Source of the DNA: Flavipsychrobacter sp.
GTDB taxonomy: Bacteria; Bacteroidota; Bacteroidia; Chitinophagales; Chitinophagaceae
NCBI GenBank assembly: GCA_021155965.1
Contig: JAJNBJ010000001.1
Location: forward strand, 248,001-312,000
DNA length: 64,000 bases
Direction: 5' to 3'
The position numbers and the translations under genes were made by a program. Positions 1-8,464 of the stretch are shown here, piece by piece (position 1 is the first letter of the stretch; each line of letters begins with the position of its first letter). The notes under the pieces were generated by a model, which was not told where the DNA came from, did not search any database, and was given only the letters and a program-made list of their open reading frames with translations.

Positions 1-180
1 ATGCGCCCCAATAGCGTGCGCTATGAGGACGACAATAGCCATGGTATGGAGCGTACTGAGGTGCTCTGTGGGCGTTGTGATTCTCACCTGGGGCATATAT
101 TCGATGATGGCCCGCCACCCACACACAAGCGTTTTTGTATGAATTCTGCCGTGCTGGAGTTTGAACCGGATAAAAAGTAG
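1..180 (+). CDS. msrB: Peptide-methionine (R)-S-oxide reductase MsrB, C-terminal fragment
   Basis: This is the last 59 residues of MsrB, which reduces methionine-R-sulfoxide in damaged proteins. The fragment shows the second zinc pair CGRC, the family signature [14 protein letters not shown], and the catalytic cysteine in RFCMNSA. The ATG at position 1 is an internal Met (families have SHGM.RTEV after a variable stretch), so the gene starts before the window and about half of it is missing. The next gene follows after a 120-base gap on the same strand. Family assignment is secure; whether it is fused to MsrA upstream cannot be seen. Confidence 0.93.
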   Translation: MRPNSVRYEDDNSHGMERTEVLCGRCDSHLGHIFDDGPPPTHKRFCMNSAVLEFEPDKK

Positions 181-300
181 ATCAGGATTAAAGGATTGCA
201 GGATGCGCATAGTATGTTAATAATGCGCCTATTGTGGCATTGTATGCATTGCAAAAAGAAAAAATTTCTTGACCTTTGCTTTTAATCAAGAATTAATTGG

Positions 301-882
301 ATGGGTATTAGAAGCTTATTGCTGCTCTGCTGCATGTTTTTGGGCGTTACTTCCTTTGCGCAAAACCAAAAGGAGAAATTGACCCGTGAAGAAAAGGATG
401 AGAAGATCAAGGCGCGGCAGGACAGGATAGACATGAAGAATGACATTACTATCTTCAAAAGGCAGATACTTGGCCTAAAGGAATATGCTGCGGAACGCAA
501 GAAAATACCTGACCTGCAGAAAACCAGCAAGATGATGGTGAAGGTGACTGCTGTTGTTGATACCGAAGCCATAGATCAAGGCGCAGATCTTAAAACCCTT
601 CTGGGCTCCATACGGCAGGATGTGGGCGACAACTCCACCGTTATGTATGAACTGGTTTATGACCGCGCACAGAAAAAAATATCTTCAATAAAACGTACGC
701 CGGAAGCGATAGACGCAGACCGGGAATTGGCAGACGAAAAAGAAGAAAAAGCAACTGCAAAGAAGCCTGCTGCTGCAAAAAAACCAGTTGCTAAAAAGAA
801 CAAAGACGAAGATGATGAAGAGGAAGACCCCGATGAGGAAAAACCTGCGAAAGGCAAACGAAACACCGACGATGACGAATGA
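301..882 (+). CDS. Secreted protein with a lysine/alanine and acidic tail, unknown function
   Basis: I do not recognise the family. The 193-residue product has a signal peptide at about 1-20 ending in SFAQ, a central mixed-charge region (about 22-140) that may form a small alpha/beta fold, and a low-complexity tail. The tail first runs through AKKPAAAKKP-type repeats and then through D/E-rich stretches, a charge pattern like that of histone-like tails. A -7-like element (GACCTTTG, 271-278) lies 22 bases before the ATG. Mature protein should be periplasmic or outer-membrane associated. It shares its strand with msrB, but the next gene (889-1248) runs the other way and ends seven bases after this one, so the pair converges. 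Confidence 0.7.
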   Translation: MGIRSLLLLCCMFLGVTSFAQNQKEKLTREEKDEKIKARQDRIDMKNDITIFKRQILGLKEYAAERKKIPDLQKTSKMMVKVTAVVDTEAIDQGADLKTLLGSIRQDVGDNSTVMYELVYDRAQKKISSIKRTPEAIDADRELADEKEEKATAKKPAAAKKPVAKKNKDEDDEEEDPDEEKPAKGKRNTDDDE

Positions 883-888
883 TCTGCA

Positions 889-1248
889 TTAGAAATTGAT
901 AGTCTCGAAATACCGCCCGTAGAGGAAAAGCAATATGGCAACTAATGAATAAACTATGATCGGAGCCACAAGTGGTTTGATTCTCTTTCCTTTTGAAAGG
1001 TCCTTAAGCGGGGTAAGCAGCCAGTAATTGAATGCCAGCATTGCCACAATGGTAATTAGGTAGTAGGGGAAGGCAAACAATTTAAGCAGAGCGGTCACCT
1101 TGACCAATCCTTTCAGCAGGAATATCAGGCCATACAAGGTCAGCAAATTAAGTGCGGAAAGATAAACAATAGCCAACCCAATGGACAAAGTTTTATAGCC
1201 GGTCAACTGATAAATAATTTTATACAGATCGGTTATAAATCTCTTCAT
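889..1248 (-). CDS. Small multi-pass membrane protein, unknown function
   Basis: The 119-residue product has three clear hydrophobic segments, at about 20-50, 58-80 and 93-112, and a short basic stretch (LSKGKRIKP) between the second and third. I recognise no conserved motif. The gene converges on the preceding secreted-protein gene with six bases between stop codons. About 115 non-coding bases separate its start from the end of galE. An inner-membrane location is inferred from hydrophobicity only. Confidence 0.65.
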   Translation of the reverse strand: MKRFITDLYKIIYQLTGYKTLSIGLAIVYLSALNLLTLYGLIFLLKGLVKVTALLKLFAFPYYLITIVAMLAFNYWLLTPLKDLSKGKRIKPLVAPIIVYSLVAILLFLYGRYFETINF

Positions 1249-1363
1249 GGATATCGCAAATGGTTACTGCAAGTTATAAAATAGCATTGACTTGCCATAA
1301 ACAAATAAATATTTTATTTAAATTGTTTTATGCTAAAACTTTATAGATAGCTCATTGGGGCTA

Positions 1364-2401
1364 TTAGTTGCTTACCATGGCTTTTTGGGCAGCATAGGCT
1401 TGTTCCCAGCGCCAGGCTGTATCCATCATAGCATTTAGGTCATGGATGGTTTCCCAGCCAAGCAAAGTTTTTGCTTTATTATTATTGGCATATACCTCTA
1501 TCACATCGCCGGGGCGGCGTGGGCCTATTTTATAATTCAGTTTCTGGCCTGATACTTTTTCAAATGCATCGATCAGCTCCAGCACGGTAACACCATTGCC
1601 CGTGCCCAGGTTGAATATTTCGCAGTTTGATTTGTTGCGGTCGTCAATAATGTACTGCAGCGCCTTGGTATGCGCACTGGCTATGTCGCTTACGTGTATA
1701 TAGTCGCGAACACAGGAACCATCTCGGGTGTTATAGTCACTTCCGAAAACTGTCATTTCCTGGCGTTTACCAATAGCTGTCTGGGTGATGACCGGTACTA
1801 CGCTTTCAGACAGGTCCTGGAACTCACCTATAATAGCAGAAGGGTGCGCGCCAACCGGGTTGAAATAACGGAGCAATATAGTATTGAAGTGTTTATGGGT
1901 AAAAGTAAAGTCCCGGCAAATAGCTTCGCCTACCTGCTTGGTGCGTGCGTAAGGCGACTCTGGTTCGGGTAGTGGTGTTTCCTCTACAACCGGCAATGCA
2001 GTTGTGTTGCCATATACCGAACAGGATGAGGAAAATACAAAATTGTCCACATCAAACTCTTCAGCACATTGCAATATATTGATGAGGGAATTGAAATTGT
2101 TTTTAAAATACAACAATGGATCACCAACAGATTCCGGAACCGATTTATAAGCTGCAAAGTGTATCACGCCAACAAGGTCGGGGTTCTCCAGGAAAATAGC
2201 CTCGGTATCATCCAGGTCGCAAAGGTCTACCTTGTAATTCTTCACCTTCTTACCGGTTATCTTTTCAATGCCTTCCAGCATTTTTAATGAACCCCTTGAA
2301 AGGTCATCAACCGATATGACATCGAAGCCATTCTGGATGAGGTCAACTATAGTATGGCCTCCTATATAACCACAACCGCCGGTAACAAGTATCTTATTCA
2401 T
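1364..2401 (-). CDS. galE: UDP-glucose 4-epimerase GalE
   Basis: GalE interconverts UDP-glucose and UDP-galactose in the cytoplasm and feeds surface polysaccharide synthesis. The protein starts MNKILVTGGCGYIGGH, giving the GxxGxxG dinucleotide motif at about 8-14. It continues with SSCSVYG and the catalytic YxxxK as YARTK, and ends with the C-terminal GPRRPGDV substrate region. About 345 residues is a normal family length. A longer frame opens at 2422, but that ATG lies inside a strong -7 promoter element (2420-2427), so I choose the ATG at 2401. It is a monocistronic minus-strand gene; the ABC transporter gene upstream is separated by a 30-bp palindrome. Confidence 0.95.
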   Translation of the reverse strand: MNKILVTGGCGYIGGHTIVDLIQNGFDVISVDDLSRGSLKMLEGIEKITGKKVKNYKVDLCDLDDTEAIFLENPDLVGVIHFAAYKSVPESVGDPLLYFKNNFNSLINILQCAEEFDVDNFVFSSSCSVYGNTTALPVVEETPLPEPESPYARTKQVGEAICRDFTFTHKHFNTILLRYFNPVGAHPSAIIGEFQDLSESVVPVITQTAIGKRQEMTVFGSDYNTRDGSCVRDYIHVSDIASAHTKALQYIIDDRNKSNCEIFNLGTGNGVTVLELIDAFEKVSGQKLNYKIGPRRPGDVIEVYANNNKAKTLLGWETIHDLNAMMDTAWRWEQAYAAQKAMVSN

Positions 2402-2419
2402 ATACTGTAGTTTGTATTG

Positions 2420-2427
2420 CAAATATA
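2420..2427 (-). promoter_or_regulatory. -7 element of the galE promoter
   Basis: Read on the minus strand this is TATATTTG, a full match to the Bacteroidetes -7 consensus TAnnTTTG. It sits 18 bases before the chosen galE start and overlaps the upstream in-frame ATG, which excludes that ATG. I see no clear -33 TTTG. Confidence 0.6.
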
Positions 2428-2481
2428 TAGGCTGGGCCTATTCAGTTTAATTTTTTTTATTCGGAAAATATGGGTATATCG

Positions 2482-2511
2482 TGTAGGGCCACAATGCATT
2501 GTGGCCCTACA
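2482..2511. repeat. Perfect 30-bp REP-like palindrome
   Basis: The left half GTAGGGCCACAATG and its exact reverse complement meet at the centre, with a further T/A pair outside; all 30 bases are self-complementary. It begins eight bases after the ABC transporter stop codon. No T-tract follows on the minus strand, so it is not a classical terminator. Palindromes of the form GTAGGG...CCCTAC recur between genes in many Bacteroidota, from general knowledge. Confidence 0.75.
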
Positions 2512-2518
2512 TGGGATA

Positions 2519-4336
2519 TTATTTCACCTGTTGCATGTCCACAAGGCGCTTGTATATCCCGCCCTTGCCAAGCAGTTCGGCATGTGTGCCGCGTTCAGCT
2601 ATGCTGCCCTTGTCCAGCACTATTATCTCGTCTGCATGCTGCACGGTAGATAGGCGGTGGGCTATTACGATACAGGTGCGGTTCTGCATCAGGTTATTGA
2701 TGGCATCCTGCACTATCCGTTCACTTTCGGTATCGAGCGACGAGGTTGCCTCGTCAAGTATAAGTATAGGAGGGTTTTTCAGAATTGCGCGCGCTATGGT
2801 CACACGCTGGCGCTCACCACCGCTCAGGCGCACGCCCCTGTCACCGGCCGTGGTTTGGTAGCCTTCCGGTTTCTGCTTGATGAACTTATCCGCATTGGCT
2901 ATACGGGCCGCTTCTTCCACATGCTCCTGTGTAGCACCACCAGTGCCCAGTGTTATATTATTGTAAATAGTGTCGTTGAACAATATAGGGTCCTGGCTCA
3001 CTACGCCTATCAGTTTGCGCAGGTCGCCGATCTTACATTCTTTAATGTTGATGCCATCCACCAGTATCTCACCGCCGGTCACATCATGGAAACGCGGTAC
3101 AAGGTCCACAAGGGTTGATTTGCCTGCACCCGATGCACCCACCAGGGCTACTGTTGTCCCTTTTTTTATTTCAAGGTTAATGCCATTCAATATTTGTTTT
3201 TCACCGTAGGCAAAGCTTACATTTTTGAGCACAATACTATCGGAGAATGCGGGCAGTGGTTTTGCATTGGGTATTTCCGTTATGGTGTTCTCCACATTCA
3301 GCAGTTGCTCAATGCGCTCCAGCGCCGATGAGCCTTTTTGCACATTATAAAAAGCAGACGACAGGTTTTTGAACGGCGCGATGATCTGCGTAAAGAAACC
3401 TATATATACTATGAATGCTGCCCCATCAAAACTTCCAGTACCTGCAAACACCTGCCTGCCGCCTATCCACAAAATGATAGCTACAGTTATTACTCCAAAT
3501 GTTTCAGATAGAGGCGAGGCTATCTCTCTCCTTGCTATCATGCTATTGCGTACGCGGAACAGCTTATTGTTCAGTTTCGTGAACCTCAGGTGCTGGTGGC
3601 CTTCGGCATTAAAAGCTTTCAGCACGCGCATGCCCACCAGGGTTTCATCTATCACGCCCAGCATATGGCCCAATTGCTCTTGCATGGCATTTGATGATTT
3701 TTTCAGCGATTTACTGATGCGGCCGATGATGAGCCCTGATATAGGCAGCACAAGCAACATGATCAGCGTGAGCTGATAATTGGTATAAACCATTGCCCCC
3801 AGGTAAATGAGTATGGTAAGCGGTTCGCGTATAAATACTTCCAGTATATTGATGACGGAGATATCCACTTCTGTCATGTCGTTTGTCATCCGGGAGATGA
3901 GATCTCCTTTGCGTTCCTCAGAGAAAAAGCCGATGGGTAGTGATAGTGTTTTAGCGAAGAGGTCGTTCCTGAGCTTACGCAAAATTGCGCTGCGAATAGG
4001 GTTGAGGATATATAAAGACAGGTAGAGGAAAAAATTCTTTAGTACTGTGAATATGATCACTGCAATGCATACGTATGCAAGTGCGGTGCTTTTGTCCTCA
4101 CGCTGTACAATATCCCTGAAAAATCCGAATATCTGCTGTGGAAAGTTAAGAGATGACGCAGGAGCTGTGCTTGCAGGAATAACGCTATCTGCCTCGAACA
4201 GGATACGCAATACCGGCACAAGCATGGTGAAGGACATGAGCCCAAAAAGGATACCCAGCAGGTTGCACAGGAAATAAAGCCCTGTCTGCCCTTTGTGGGC
4301 AGACAGGTACTTAAATATCCGGGAGAATTTCTTCAT
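2519..4336 (-). CDS. MsbA-like ABC transporter, fused permease and ATPase
   Basis: A 605-residue half-transporter of the exporter type, probably acting as a homodimer that flips lipid A-core or another lipid across the inner membrane. Six membrane segments lie in about 1-320, followed by the nucleotide-binding domain. That domain shows Walker A GASGAGKST near residue 405, the signature LSGGERQ, Walker B with ILDEATSSLD, and the H-loop IAHRLST. Length and order fit MsbA/lipid exporters of Bacteroidota. The start is 15 bases after the stop of a RelE-type toxin gene on the same strand, so read-through from the toxin-antitoxin promoter is possible. The substrate is not shown by the sequence. Confidence 0.88.
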   Translation of the reverse strand: MKKFSRIFKYLSAHKGQTGLYFLCNLLGILFGLMSFTMLVPVLRILFEADSVIPASTAPASSLNFPQQIFGFFRDIVQREDKSTALAYVCIAVIIFTVLKNFFLYLSLYILNPIRSAILRKLRNDLFAKTLSLPIGFFSEERKGDLISRMTNDMTEVDISVINILEVFIREPLTILIYLGAMVYTNYQLTLIMLLVLPISGLIIGRISKSLKKSSNAMQEQLGHMLGVIDETLVGMRVLKAFNAEGHQHLRFTKLNNKLFRVRNSMIARREIASPLSETFGVITVAIILWIGGRQVFAGTGSFDGAAFIVYIGFFTQIIAPFKNLSSAFYNVQKGSSALERIEQLLNVENTITEIPNAKPLPAFSDSIVLKNVSFAYGEKQILNGINLEIKKGTTVALVGASGAGKSTLVDLVPRFHDVTGGEILVDGINIKECKIGDLRKLIGVVSQDPILFNDTIYNNITLGTGGATQEHVEEAARIANADKFIKQKPEGYQTTAGDRGVRLSGGERQRVTIARAILKNPPILILDEATSSLDTESERIVQDAINNLMQNRTCIVIAHRLSTVQHADEIIVLDKGSIAERGTHAELLGKGGIYKRLVDMQQVK

Positions 4337-4351
4337 TAATACTTGTTTGTA

Positions 4352-4624
4352 CTAGCGATATGCATCTTTGCGATTGACTACTTCAAAAACATAAATGTGC
4401 AAAACATGATCTTCTATAGTATATAATACACGAAAATCGCCAACGCGCATTCTGTATTCATTTTCTGTATCTGTAAGCTTTATTGAATTATGCCCACGTG
4501 GATTTTCAGCCAATTTGTCAATTGCTACACGTATTTTTAAGTAATCGTTTTTAGAAAGGCTTTTAAGCTGTTTTTCTGCTTTGCGCTCTATTACTATTTT
4601 GTAGCTTTTTCGAGTTGACTCCAT
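4352..4624 (-). CDS. RelE/ParE-family toxin
   Basis: A 90-residue protein with the RelE fold signature: an early basic helix (IERKAEKQLKSLSK), then NPRGHNSIKLTDTENEYRMRVGDFRVLYTIEDH and a terminal HIYVFEVVNRKDAYR strand. Such toxins cut ribosome-bound mRNA. The RVGDFRVLY block and the distal arginine in NRKDAYR are the residues usually involved in catalysis. The gene overlaps the antitoxin gene by 62 bases, which is a longer overlap than usual and implies tight translational coupling. The stop lies 15 bases before the ABC transporter start. Activity is inferred from family only. Confidence 0.88.
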   Translation of the reverse strand: MESTRKSYKIVIERKAEKQLKSLSKNDYLKIRVAIDKLAENPRGHNSIKLTDTENEYRMRVGDFRVLYTIEDHVLHIYVFEVVNRKDAYR

Positions 4625-4817
4625 GCTTATTATCGAGTTCTTTCTTTATACTTTCCCATGGCACAAAATCAGCAGTTTTTTTTGCTTCTTCTATTCTTAA
4701 GTGGTCAAGGTAATCATCAACGAATGTAGCATGGTACTTCATATCCAGAGTCACCTTCTTCACTTTGCCGTGTACATCTTTTTCAAATTTTACTCCAGCC
4801 AGCTTATTCATAGACAT
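4563..4817 (-). CDS. Antitoxin of the RelE-type pair
   Basis: An 84-residue protein upstream of and overlapping the toxin, in the normal antitoxin-first order. The central part (about 20-58, with LDMKYHATFVDDYLDHLRIEE and ADFVPWESIKKEL) resembles short Bacteroidota antitoxins that accompany RelE toxins; the C-terminal tail is polar and probably disordered until bound. The start may be the ATG at 4817 or the one six bases on (MNKLAG). The promoter at 4830-4837 leaves a leader of only a few bases. Direct repeats on both sides of that promoter suggest autoregulation by the toxin-antitoxin complex. Confidence 0.8.
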   Translation of the reverse strand: MSMNKLAGVKFEKDVHGKVKKVTLDMKYHATFVDDYLDHLRIEEAKKTADFVPWESIKKELDNKHGVNSKKLQNSNRAQSRKTA

Positions 4818-4848
4818 TCAATATAATTACAAAGTTATTCAATATAAT
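4816..4848 (-). promoter_or_regulatory. TA-module promoter with a direct-repeat operator
   Basis: Two perfect copies of a 12-mer, ATTCAATATAAT on the plus strand (4816-4827 and 4837-4848), start 21 bases apart, which is two helical turns. Between them is the minus-strand -7 element TAACTTTG (4830-4837). This fits an operator where the antitoxin would cover the promoter. Confidence 0.65.
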
Positions 4849-4873
4849 GGTTAAAGACAAGCTAATTATGCTA

Positions 4874-6370
4874 TTATTCAATAGTATAAGACACGCTGCC
4901 ATCCTTCTCGTCCTTCAGCATAACGCCTGCCTCTGCCAGCTTATTGCGTATCTGGTCGCTGGTCGCAAAGTCTTTCCGTTTTTTGGCGTCTTTCCTTATT
5001 TCTATCAGTAACGACAATACGCTATCCAGCTTGCTGCCGCTTTGCTGTGCCGCTAATGGTTGCATGCCCAGTATTTCTTCCAGGTAAGTTTTGAATGTAC
5101 GCTTCAGCAACTCAAAAGTGCCTGCAGAAATTGCATTGGCAGCTACCTGGCCTCCTTTAATACCATTGATAACGGGAGCAAGCTCAAACATATTAGCAAT
5201 AACCTTTGCGGTGTTGAAGTCATCGTTCATGAATTCTTCAAATTCGTTGCACCAGTTGGTTACCTGTTTGTCCAGTTCAGCATTTGCAGCATCGGCATTG
5301 CCGGGATGAGTTATTTTCTGCAAGATCTCATATGCCTCCCACAACCTGCGGAATGCTTTTTCAGATGCCTGCAGTGCCTCATTACTGAAGTCAAGCGTGC
5401 TGCGGTAATGTGTTTGCAATATGTAAAAACGCACCACCATAGGATGATAAGGCTGCTCTAATATGGGATGGTTACCGCTGAACAGTTCAGACAGCTTGAT
5501 CACATTATTATAGCTCTTGCCCATCTTCTTGCCGTTGATGGTGATCATGTTATTGTGCATCCAGTAGCGCACCGGAGGATGCCCATGAACAATGGTACTC
5601 TGTGCTATCTCGCTCTCATGGTGCGGGAACAGCAGGTCCATACCACCACCATGAATATCAAATGTCTCGCCAAGGTACTTGCTGCTCATCGCAGAGCACT
5701 CAATGTGCCATCCCGGGAAACCTTCTCCCCAAGGGCTGTTCCAGTGCTGTATATGCTCCGCCGGTGCTTTTTTCCACAAGGCAAAGTCAACTTTATTGCG
5801 TTTCTCATCCTGCCCGTCCAGTTCGCGTGTTGTCTCCAGCAAGTCATCAAGTATCCTGCCCGATAGTTTTCCGTATGGATATTTTTCTGCGTATTTCTTC
5901 ACATCAAAATATACCGATCCATTCACTTCATAGGCATAACCTTTATCTATGATAGTCTCTATCATGGTTATCTGCTCAATGATATGCCCTGTGGCCGTAG
6001 GCTCAATAGACGGTTCATCGTTATTGAACAGCCGCATACCATAATGGAACAGTGAGGTGTACTTATGCACCATCTCCATTGGCTCCAGCTTTTCCAGTTT
6101 GGCTTTTTCGCCTACTTTATCTATTGCTTCGCGGCCTTCTTCTTCAAAGTGGCCGGCATCCGTGATGTTGCGCACATAACGTACTTTATAACCTAAATGT
6201 TTCAGGTAACGCTGCACCACATCAAAAGTGATGTAAGGGCGTGCATGGCCAAGATGAGATTCTCCGGACACGGTTGGTCCGCACACATAAAGGCCGGCAT
6301 AACCGGGGGTCAATGGTTCAAATTTTTCTTTCTGGCGGGTGTATGAATTATAAAAATGAAGTTCAGACAT
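4874..6370 (-). CDS. cysS: Cysteinyl-tRNA synthetase
   Basis: CysS charges tRNA-Cys with cysteine. The 498-residue product has the class I HIGH motif as HLGHA near residue 41, the KMSKS motif as KMGKS, and zinc-binding residues around CGPTV, HIECSAM and [12 protein letters not shown]. The DALR anticodon domain and the short C-terminal [26 protein letters not shown] block follow. Length fits the family. It is downstream of no obvious operon partner; the 250 bases before it are non-coding and lead to a divergent methyltransferase gene. Identity is secure. Confidence 0.97.
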   Translation of the reverse strand: MSELHFYNSYTRQKEKFEPLTPGYAGLYVCGPTVSGESHLGHARPYITFDVVQRYLKHLGYKVRYVRNITDAGHFEEEGREAIDKVGEKAKLEKLEPMEMVHKYTSLFHYGMRLFNNDEPSIEPTATGHIIEQITMIETIIDKGYAYEVNGSVYFDVKKYAEKYPYGKLSGRILDDLLETTRELDGQDEKRNKVDFALWKKAPAEHIQHWNSPWGEGFPGWHIECSAMSSKYLGETFDIHGGGMDLLFPHHESEIAQSTIVHGHPPVRYWMHNNMITINGKKMGKSYNNVIKLSELFSGNHPILEQPYHPMVVRFYILQTHYRSTLDFSNEALQASEKAFRRLWEAYEILQKITHPGNADAANAELDKQVTNWCNEFEEFMNDDFNTAKVIANMFELAPVINGIKGGQVAANAISAGTFELLKRTFKTYLEEILGMQPLAAQQSGSKLDSVLSLLIEIRKDAKKRKDFATSDQIRNKLAEAGVMLKDEKDGSVSYTIE

Positions 6371-6620
6371 AATATTTATAATAATGTTTGTCAGCCATAA
6401 GCTTCAAAACGGGTGTAAAAATAGATTAAAAAAGATGGATATTAAGTTAAATGGGGAAATGCGTCTTAAAGACAACAGCAACAGGCACAACAGCCATTGC
6501 GCTGTATGACGGACTCAATGAAAGATCGTATGTTGGTTGACAGTGTCATCTATGCAAACTTAAAGAATATTTGAATTACCCCGCAGATATTTTTTCTTTG
6601 TACCGTAAAATAGCCTCTGA

Positions 6621-7478
6621 ATGATAGACCCATGGGTAAATAACCCCAAAAGCCCCAAGTACCATGTAAAAAAATACCTGCATTCCATAAAGGATGATAT
6701 AAAGGGTAAGGTAGTATTGGATCTTGCTGCAGGCAGCGGTGTTACTACTGAAATATTGCAGGAGCTGGGTGCCAATGTGGAGGCTTTCGACCTGTTCCCG
6801 GAATATTTCATGCTTAAGGATATTGAATGTAAAAGGGCAGATATTCTGGACAAAATACCTGTACCGGATGGTTATGCCGACTATATTGTTTGCCAGGAAG
6901 GGGTAGAGCATTTTTCAGACCAGTTCAAAGCATACAGGGAGTTCAACAGGATATTAAAGCCGGGTGGCAAGCTCGTGATCACCACACCAAGCTATACCAA
7001 CCTGAAGGCAAAGATGAGTTACCTGCTTTTTGAATGTGAGGATCTGAACAAGCTGATGCCGCCTAATGAAATAGATTCAGTATGGATGGCTGAGAAATCG
7101 CTGAATGATGAGATATACTACGGTCACATATTCCTCACAGGGATACAGAAGCTGCGCGTGATAGGAAAGCTTACAGGCTTTAAGATCAGCAAAACCATCT
7201 TTACCCGGTATAATAAGACCTCTTTGTTCCTGATGATATTCTTCTACCCGTTCATTCTTTTCTCATCATACTATACTTATCGGAAATCGATGAAGAAAAA
7301 CCCGCACATAAGCGATAAAGCCAAGGATGATATATATGGCGAGCAGTTGCGGTTGAATACAAGCGTGAAAATTCTTACCGATTCACATACCTTTATTATT
7401 TATGAAAAAGAAAAAGAGCTGAAGAATATCTACAACGACCTGAACAATACCACCAAGCCATTCGATAAAGTGATGTAG
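6621..7478 (+). CDS. Class I SAM-dependent methyltransferase, possibly membrane-attached
   Basis: A 285-residue protein with motif I VLDLAAGSG at about 33-41, an acidic residue after strand 2 (AFDLFPE), and the motif III region FNRILKPGGKLVITTPSY. This places it among Methyltransf_11/23-type enzymes. A hydrophobic segment near 200-220 (LFLMIFFYPFILFSSYY) is unusual for a soluble methyltransferase and suggests membrane attachment, perhaps to act on a lipid-linked glycan. The substrate is unknown. Its stop is followed after 90 bases by a DNA methyltransferase gene on the same strand. Confidence 0.8.
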   Translation: MIDPWVNNPKSPKYHVKKYLHSIKDDIKGKVVLDLAAGSGVTTEILQELGANVEAFDLFPEYFMLKDIECKRADILDKIPVPDGYADYIVCQEGVEHFSDQFKAYREFNRILKPGGKLVITTPSYTNLKAKMSYLLFECEDLNKLMPPNEIDSVWMAEKSLNDEIYYGHIFLTGIQKLRVIGKLTGFKISKTIFTRYNKTSLFLMIFFYPFILFSSYYTYRKSMKKNPHISDKAKDDIYGEQLRLNTSVKILTDSHTFIIYEKEKELKNIYNDLNNTTKPFDKVM

Positions 7479-7570
7479 TTCGTTCTGTGCATTCGTACAC
7501 CGGCTACATTTTTTCTTTACCCGCGAACGATATATCTTCACATAAATTGGCAAAAGATAAAATCACGGGG

Positions 7571-8317
7571 ATGGAACAGGCTGCAAATTCTGTAATAGGA
7601 AAAAGCAAGACAAATGTCTTTTCTAATTCAAGGACACCGACCGCCAAACTAGCACATTCAAATGTTTTAAAGAAAGAAACGATAAAGGTAAATGACAAAA
7701 ACACGATGGATGGTTTGTCATTGCTGCAAAACATTTATACGAACGTAATTACCGCCTGCTTCTTCGATCCCCAGTACAGGGGTATAATGGATAAATTGAA
7801 TTATGGCAATGAGGGGGCAAGGCAAATAGAGCGGGCAGAATTGGGCCAGATGTCGGAAGAAACGATTAAGGCCTTTATCAATGAAATAGGGCGTGTGCTG
7901 GTACCAAGCGGGCACCTGTTTTTATGGATCGACAAATTTCATCTTTGCGAAGGGACATCCAACTGGTTCAGGGAGACAAAATTCAGAATAGTTGACCTGA
8001 TCACCTGGGACAAGGGAAAAATCGGTATGGGATACCGGACAAGGAGAAAAAGCGAATATCTGTTGGTCCTTCAAAAGGAGCCGGTAAAAGCAAAAGGGGT
8101 GTGGACAAAACACGATATACCGGATACCTGGACAGAAAAAATTACCGACAAGGAACACCCGCACCAAAAACCGTTGAACCTGCAGAAAGATTTGATAGAG
8201 GCCGTGTCGGGTAAAGATGATTATATAATTGATCCGTGCGCAGGTAGCTATTCTGTCTTAAAGGCGTGCAGGTTAGTAAGCAGGAATTTTATAGGTTGCG
8301 ACCAAAAAACCATTTAA
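7571..8317 (+). CDS. Orphan beta-class N4/N6 DNA methyltransferase
   Basis: It should methylate adenine N6 or cytosine N4 in a specific DNA site. The catalytic motif IV appears first, as DPQY in the sequence ACFFDPQYRGIMDKLNYGNEG, and the SAM-binding motif I appears near the C-terminus as DPCAGSYSVLKAC; that order is the beta class. The family consensus DPPY has Q in place of the second P. PHQKP just before motif I is also typical. The open frame extends back to 7487, but the extra 28 residues look non-native, so I prefer the ATG at 7571, giving 248 residues. No restriction endonuclease gene is nearby, so it is either regulatory or a remnant of a restriction system. Confidence 0.82.
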   Translation: MEQAANSVIGKSKTNVFSNSRTPTAKLAHSNVLKKETIKVNDKNTMDGLSLLQNIYTNVITACFFDPQYRGIMDKLNYGNEGARQIERAELGQMSEETIKAFINEIGRVLVPSGHLFLWIDKFHLCEGTSNWFRETKFRIVDLITWDKGKIGMGYRTRRKSEYLLVLQKEPVKAKGVWTKHDIPDTWTEKITDKEHPHQKPLNLQKDLIEAVSGKDDYIIDPCAGSYSVLKACRLVSRNFIGCDQKTI

Positions 8318-8357
8318 AGCGGAGTTATATCATTTGGGCTTTAAAAATCGGCACAAC

Positions 8358-8424
8358 AGCTCCATAGGAGCTAAAGCTTTGTAGCCAGCAATCCCCTGAA
8401 TATCCAGCGCTCCGTTAGGTGCGC
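8358..8424. repeat. Intergenic repeat with two hairpins
   Basis: Two short hairpins, AGCTCCATAGGAGCT (8358-8372) and GCGCTCCGTTAGGTGCGC (8407-8424), flank a linker reading through GCTTTGTAGCCAGCAATCCC. I recognise the pattern (gctcc/ggagc, then ctttgtag..., then a second gctcc) as one of the dispersed non-coding repeats of Bacteroidota. It fills most of the space between two convergent genes. Confidence 0.6.
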
Positions 8425-8464
8425 AACTAATCGCAGGATGCCGTATTTTAATGTTTGATCGGTA

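Noticed and set aside
6560-6911. Minus-strand frames (97 and 111 codons) over the methyltransferase start
   Set aside because: They overlap the SAM-binding motif of a clear gene on the other strand.
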